DNA from: a virus
Direction: 5' to 3' (one strand)
IMG/VR virus record: IMGVR_UViG_3300009163_000086
Location: 1-37,834 of that record
Length of the DNA: 37,834 nt
Made by a program: the position numbers and the translations under genes
Notes under the pieces: model-generated
What the model was told of the DNA's origin: nothing
Databases searched by the model: none
The model's input: the letters and a program-made list of their open reading frames with translations, nothing else
Part shown: positions 36,928 through 37,834 of the stretch, in pieces
How the letters are laid out: every line of letters begins with the position of its first letter
How positions within the stretch are numbered: the first letter of the stretch is position 1

Positions 36928-37834
36928 ATGGCTAACGCCTACGTAAACGCAGGTTCTTCCTCTCTTGGAGGTACCGCAGGTGGCGCTGGTTTAGTTCAGA
37001 AGGCGTACGACCGTCTTCTGGAGTTCGCTCTCCGCTCAGAACCACTAATTCGTTCTGTCGCAGATAAGCGCCCAGCAAAACAATCAATCCCAGGCTCAAC
37101 AGTTGTTCTACAACGCTACGTTGACCTTTCAGCAGCAACTTCAGCACTCACAGAAACAACAGACCCAGATGCAGTAGCAATGTCTACACCAACATCTGTA
37201 ACCATTACTCTTGCTGAGTATGGTAACTCTGTTCTTGTAACACGTGCGTTGGAACTCTTCAGCCTTGCTGATGTAGACCCAGCAATTGCTAACATCATTG
37301 CGTTTAACCTCGCAGATTCAATTGACCAAGTTGCAATGGAAACATTGCGTGCTGGTACAAACGTAATCTACTCAGGTTCAACAGCAACATCAACAGCAAC
37401 AGTTACTGCTGCTGCAACACTATCTTCAGCCAACCTCCGCAAGGCAGTTGCTAAGTTACGTGCTAACAAATCAGTGGCTCGCAAGGGTTCACTATACTGG
37501 GCTGGTATCCACCCAGAAGTTTCACACGACCTTCGTGCAGAAACAGGCTCAGCAGGATGGCTTCTTCCTAACCAATACGGCTCTGCACAAGACCGTATCT
37601 GGGCTGGAGAAATCGGAACTTACGAAGGTGCGTACTTCGTAGAGTCTGCTCGTCTTTACAACACAACAGACGGTGCATCATCTGCACGCGTTTATCGCAC
37701 AATCGTGGCAGGACAACAGGCGCTTGCAGAAGCAGTTGCCGAAGAGCCACACGTAGTAATCGGACCAGTAGTTGACAAGTTAATGCGTCACCGCCCAATG
37801 GGTTGGTACGGCGTACTTGGCTTTGCTCGCTACC
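36928..37834 (+). CDS. Major capsid protein, 3' end cut by window
   Basis: The frame is open from ATG 36928, with a near-perfect GGAGGTGA site, to the window end: 302 codons with no stop. It opens MANAYVNAGSSSLGGTAGGA, then LVQKAYDRLLEFALRSEPLI, VTITLAEYGNSVLVTRALEL near 90-110, AGIHPEVSHDLRAETGSAGW near 192-211 and EEPHVVIGPVVDKLMRHRP near 275-293, ending WYGVLGFARY. This pattern is that of the HK97-fold capsid proteins common in actinophages (N4 gp56-like family). Only a short C-terminal piece should be missing. The N-terminus is short, so a long cleavable delta-domain is absent. Confidence 0.93.
   Translation, partial: MANAYVNAGSSSLGGTAGGAGLVQKAYDRLLEFALRSEPLIRSVADKRPAKQSIPGSTVVLQRYVDLSAATSALTETTDPDAVAMSTPTSVTITLAEYGNSVLVTRALELFSLADVDPAIANIIAFNLADSIDQVAMETLRAGTNVIYSGSTATSTATVTAAATLSSANLRKAVAKLRANKSVARKGSLYWAGIHPEVSHDLRAETGSAGWLLPNQYGSAQDRIWAGEIGTYEGAYFVESARLYNTTDGASSARVYRTIVAGQQALAEAVAEEPHVVIGPVVDKLMRHRPMGWYGVLGFARY

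Noticed and set aside
1-37834. Lysogeny genes (integrase, repressor, att site), reverse transcriptase or diversity-generating element
   Set aside because: No reading frame shows integrase, RT or repressor motifs; they could only lie in the missing part of the genome.

Overview
This window is about 38 kb of a tailed double-stranded DNA phage (Caudoviricetes) that very probably infects an actinobacterium. The host call rests on a WhiB-type Fe-S regulator (a family known from actinobacteria and their phages), the DUF932/DUF4192-like gene pair, the actinophage-type portal and capsid sequences, and an actinobacterial-style secreted transglycosylase. The DNA is A+T-rich by eye, unlike most cultured actinophages, which fits phages of low-GC freshwater Actinobacteria (Ca. 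Nanopelagicales, acI). From memory, and unchecked here, cultured phages of that group carry whiB, a sigma-70-like gene and a glycosyltransferase, as this window does. No integrase, repressor, tRNA or CRISPR array was seen.

Layout. (1) 2-9068, plus strand: late genes. They comprise a cut-off glycosyltransferase, small structural proteins, a connector-like protein, a repetitive tail fibre, two tandem glycine-rich adhesin-like proteins, a large probable tail protein, and a lysis cassette (membrane protein, M15-type endolysin, holin-like protein) closed by a strong terminator. (2) 9169-20527, minus strand: an early operon. Read in transcription order from 20527 it has a zinc-ribbon protein, an OB-fold-like protein, an internal terminator, a run of tiny Cys-rich and membrane proteins (18290-19555), a secreted transglycosylase, DUF4192-like and DUF932 proteins, a Cas4/RecB-like nuclease, a zinc protein, a DnaB/RecA-fold helicase, a Holliday-resolvase-like nuclease, a DnaG-type primase split over two frames, a nucleotide-metabolism-like protein, a sigma-like factor, an FmdB-like zinc ribbon, WhiB and another PD-(D/E)XK nuclease. 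(3) 20528-21043: a repeat-rich divergent control region. (4) 21044-37834, plus strand: packaging and head genes. They are the large terminase, six small lysine-rich proteins, portal, a proteasome/HslV-type Ntn-hydrolase, three large probable internal virion proteins (1757, 407 and 484 residues), a scaffold-like protein and a major capsid protein cut by the window end.

How it fits together (inference). Transcription diverges from 20.5-21.0 kb, leftward for takeover and replication and rightward for head assembly, and converges at the 9.1 kb terminator. WhiB and the sigma-like protein are candidates for redirecting host transcription. The HslV-like enzyme, placed between portal and scaffold where a prohead protease is expected, may be a non-canonical maturation protease. 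The window ends in the capsid gene and opens in late genes, so the missing part is probably the connector/tail segment of a circularly permuted map.

Many genes are joined by TAATG or ATGA overlaps, and several proteins under 60 residues are supported mainly by this coupling. The most unusual parts are the HslV-like protease, the cluster of micro zinc proteins, the lysine-rich array after terL, the early-operon transglycosylase with its coupled membrane peptide, and the structured non-coding segments.
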